From assembly GCF_001039355.2 (NCBI RefSeq), contig NW_019775771.1:62001-126000 (forward strand): a DNA stretch of 64,000 bases, read 5' to 3'. Every line of letters starts with the position of its first letter. Within the stretch, counting starts at the first letter, position 1. A program made the translations under genes and the position numbers. Below the pieces are notes generated by a model. The model was not told where the DNA came from. It ran no database searches and saw only the letters and a program-made list of their open reading frames with translations. The DNA comes from Lingula anatina (taxonomy: Eukaryota > Brachiopoda > Lingulata > Lingulida > Lingulidae). Shown in pieces: positions 62,075-64,000 of the stretch.

Positions 62075-63230
62075 GAAGCATGTCACCTTCCCCTCGGATA
62101 CGAGCAGATCATGTGATAAGGAAGGCGCGAAAACAAATGCACGCTCTCGTCGGTCCCGGCAAATTACCTTTTGCATTAAAAGCCGGTATAGTTTCGCAGA
62201 AGAGATCGATTTGACAACAACTTTTGCTGGTCTTTTTCAAAATGTCTGCCTCGTCGATAACACTTCCTTACCCTTCATTTAAAGGATTATAAAATGATGC
62301 CTAGGCGGGGATGGCCATTGATCTCTATAATTTTTCAGCTCTGCAACAAATTAAACTTGAATTGAGTCATTATAGCTGACTCGGCATGGCGCCATGGACG
62401 TCATACTGCCCTTTCGTCTCAGGGTGGTGTCTTCTCGGTGGGATTACCAGCAAAATAATATTTTAAAAAATGTGTTTTTCGAAAGTCACGTAACCGCTTT
62501 TGCTTTACCCAATGTTACATTTTGTTGTTTTTTTAATGACATCCCCTCCTCTAGGGCCCTGCTTCTCAAGACTGTTCATATTGTCCTACAGTACCCGGGG
62601 CAATTCCACAGTAGCCATTAGAAATGGCAAAAACTACTCAATTCCGAAGCTGCCAAAGTGTGAACCACTTTAGCTCTCGTCGTGCTCGATAACTTCACAG
62701 GTGAAGTCAGGCGTAATCTCTCTATAAACCAAAATGAAAATGAAAGCATCAGAAATCATCTGGCTAGTTACGGTCCGGGCAGTCTTATCTATAAAAGCGA
62801 CCAAACATGATATTGTTTCGGTAGCTTTTCCGCTTTGGCATCGCGTCACACCGCCTGTAAACCCCGTTCATAAGAAAAAAAAATGTATCCTCTCGGCGGA
62901 ATTGTTTGACAAGTATGTTGTCTTTCTCAAAATTCACATGGTTGCAATTGCTTGAATGGAGAGCGCAACAGCTTTAACTCATTTGAACGTTTTTTAGTGC
63001 TTCCCTCTTTTCAGGGGCTTTGCTACAACTGAAATCGTCACACTGTGCTCTTTCACGTCGTAGGTGATACCAAACTAAATTTCGGCTCAAAACAAAGTCA
63101 TTGTTAAAAAAGAATCTATCTAGGAATACTCTTTCTCAAACAAGGCCTCGTGTACGCCATGAACCTAACTTTGATGAAGAGAAGACCATGTTTGGAGACT
63201 GGCGTTGCGCGGGAAGTAATGCGTTTATAC

Positions 63231-63440
63231 GCACCCCATCATTATCTTAGATATATACATATAAATGTTCAACTTGACACGGATAATGAGGGCCTATCCT
63301 CAATATAAAATGGAGGAAAAAAATGAAAGTAACCTACACAAAAGTCAGCGGTTAAGCTCTTTTGAAAATAGTCAAGAATCCCTCAGATGTGTAATAGTAC
63401 AGAATTCTGAAAAGGCAGGCAATCTGAAATATATGAAACT

Positions 63441-63481
<41 letters not shown>

Positions 63482-64000
63482 GGTTATCCTGTACATGTAA
63501 TTGCGGTCCACCACACTGTCATAATTTTACTCCCATGGCAACAGAAGCGTCCGTGAAGAATTATTCGAGAAAGAAAGGGTCTATATTAGAGTTTTATGGT
63601 GTGCCAAGCCAAACGGAACGATGAAGGGGTATGAGAAGAAACTTTAGTCACATTGCCAAGTCATTAAAGAAAAAAGGAAGCATGAGAACACTCGAGGTAA
63701 GAGAGGCAGCTGTTGGTATATATTGTTATTCTAAGCTCGTAAACTGAAATTTTTCAAAGAAAGACTTGAATTATCTCTAAACATTTACGAAGAGGCATTT
63801 TCAGCGACGGTTCCTTCGAATAAATCGCAGGAAACCATGGCAACATGGACAAATAATTCCATGTGGTTAACGAAGAGTTAAAAATCTGCTCTCTGTTCGT
63901 TGTTGCATCATCGTAGATATGCAGCTAATATATAATGCCACGAACAGAAACAATGCGTCGGTATATTTTGGGTAAATGCATGGTCCGCTAGTAGTCAATT
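63231..64000. other. Right-end flank, no gene recognised
   Basis: Array similarity fades at about 63230. A (GA)n microsatellite occupies about 63444-63477. An open frame of 119 codons crosses the microsatellite (63265-63624), but half its length is low complexity and it resembles no family I know. I treat it as unproven. Confidence 0.5.

Larger units (their letters stand above)
55158..63230 (+). repeat. Tandem array of 1.0-1.5 kb units with tRNA-Asn-like cores
   Basis: The landmark AAAATGATGCCTAGGCGG falls at 56377, 57913, 59204, 60243 and 61776, with a variant at 62291, giving units of about 1536, 1291, 1039, 1533 and 515 bp. Other landmarks (GGGGCTTGCT, TTCCGCGGTTCCG, CAAATATGTTCTC, CTCTAGGGCC) recur in the same order, so length differences come from internal deletions. 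Each landmark block resembles the P450 3' flank at 30650-30721. Short frames open on both strands lack recognisable domains. I read the array as non-coding. Confidence 0.85.

Noticed and set aside
63265-63624. 119-codon open frame at the right end
   Set aside because: It is carried through a (GA)n microsatellite as Arg-Glu repeats. The flanks resemble no protein family and no splice or promoter context supports it.

Overview
The window is nuclear DNA from an animal. It is AT-rich, with intron-rich genes, GT-AG splice sites, dinucleotide microsatellites, short inverted-repeat transposons and tRNA-derived repeats. Two genes are clear orthologues of vertebrate genes (CCDC148 and TTLL4), and a third type is a CYP3-clan P450 family with only two exons. 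TAGGCCTA-type motifs are common. I would guess a marine invertebrate, perhaps a deuterostome, but the sequence does not settle this.

Layout: (1) 1-1.9 kb is 5' flank with a CT/CA microsatellite and two unassigned coding-like segments. (2) 1.9-7.65 kb, plus strand, is CCDC148, twelve coding exons, 624 aa. (3) 7.65-10.3 kb is the convergent intergenic region. (4) 10.3-24.9 kb, minus strand, is TTLL4, a tubulin polyglutamylase-family gene with sixteen coding exons. It reads 1202 aa to an in-frame TGA, and the same frame then stays open for another 277 codons. (5) 26.1-55 kb, plus strand, holds four tandem, intact CYP3-clan P450 genes in units of about 7.6-8.9 kb. Each has one intron with a GC-AG splice site. 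Copies III and IV are almost identical. The units differ by insertions: a Helitron-like element carrying a 146-bp minisatellite upstream of copy II, a 1.9-kb inverted-repeat element between II and III, and several MITEs in the introns. (6) 47.4-49.0 kb and 55.2-63.2 kb hold a tandem array of 1.0-1.5 kb units. Most contain a tRNA-Asn-like segment with A- and B-box motifs plus a block related to the P450 3' flank. (7) 63.2-64 kb is unassigned.

CCDC148 and TTLL4 converge, while TTLL4 and P450 copy I diverge across a gap of about 1.3 kb. The four P450s probably act on small lipophilic substrates in the ER. All lack the usual acidic residue of the I-helix oxygen-activation motif. Copies I/II and III/IV differ mainly where CYP3-clan substrate-recognition sites are expected. 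The most unusual features are the nuclear-receptor DR1-like sites repeated in the minisatellite upstream of copy II, the long open frame behind the TTLL4 stop, and the tRNA-Asn-derived array flanking the newest P450 copies.
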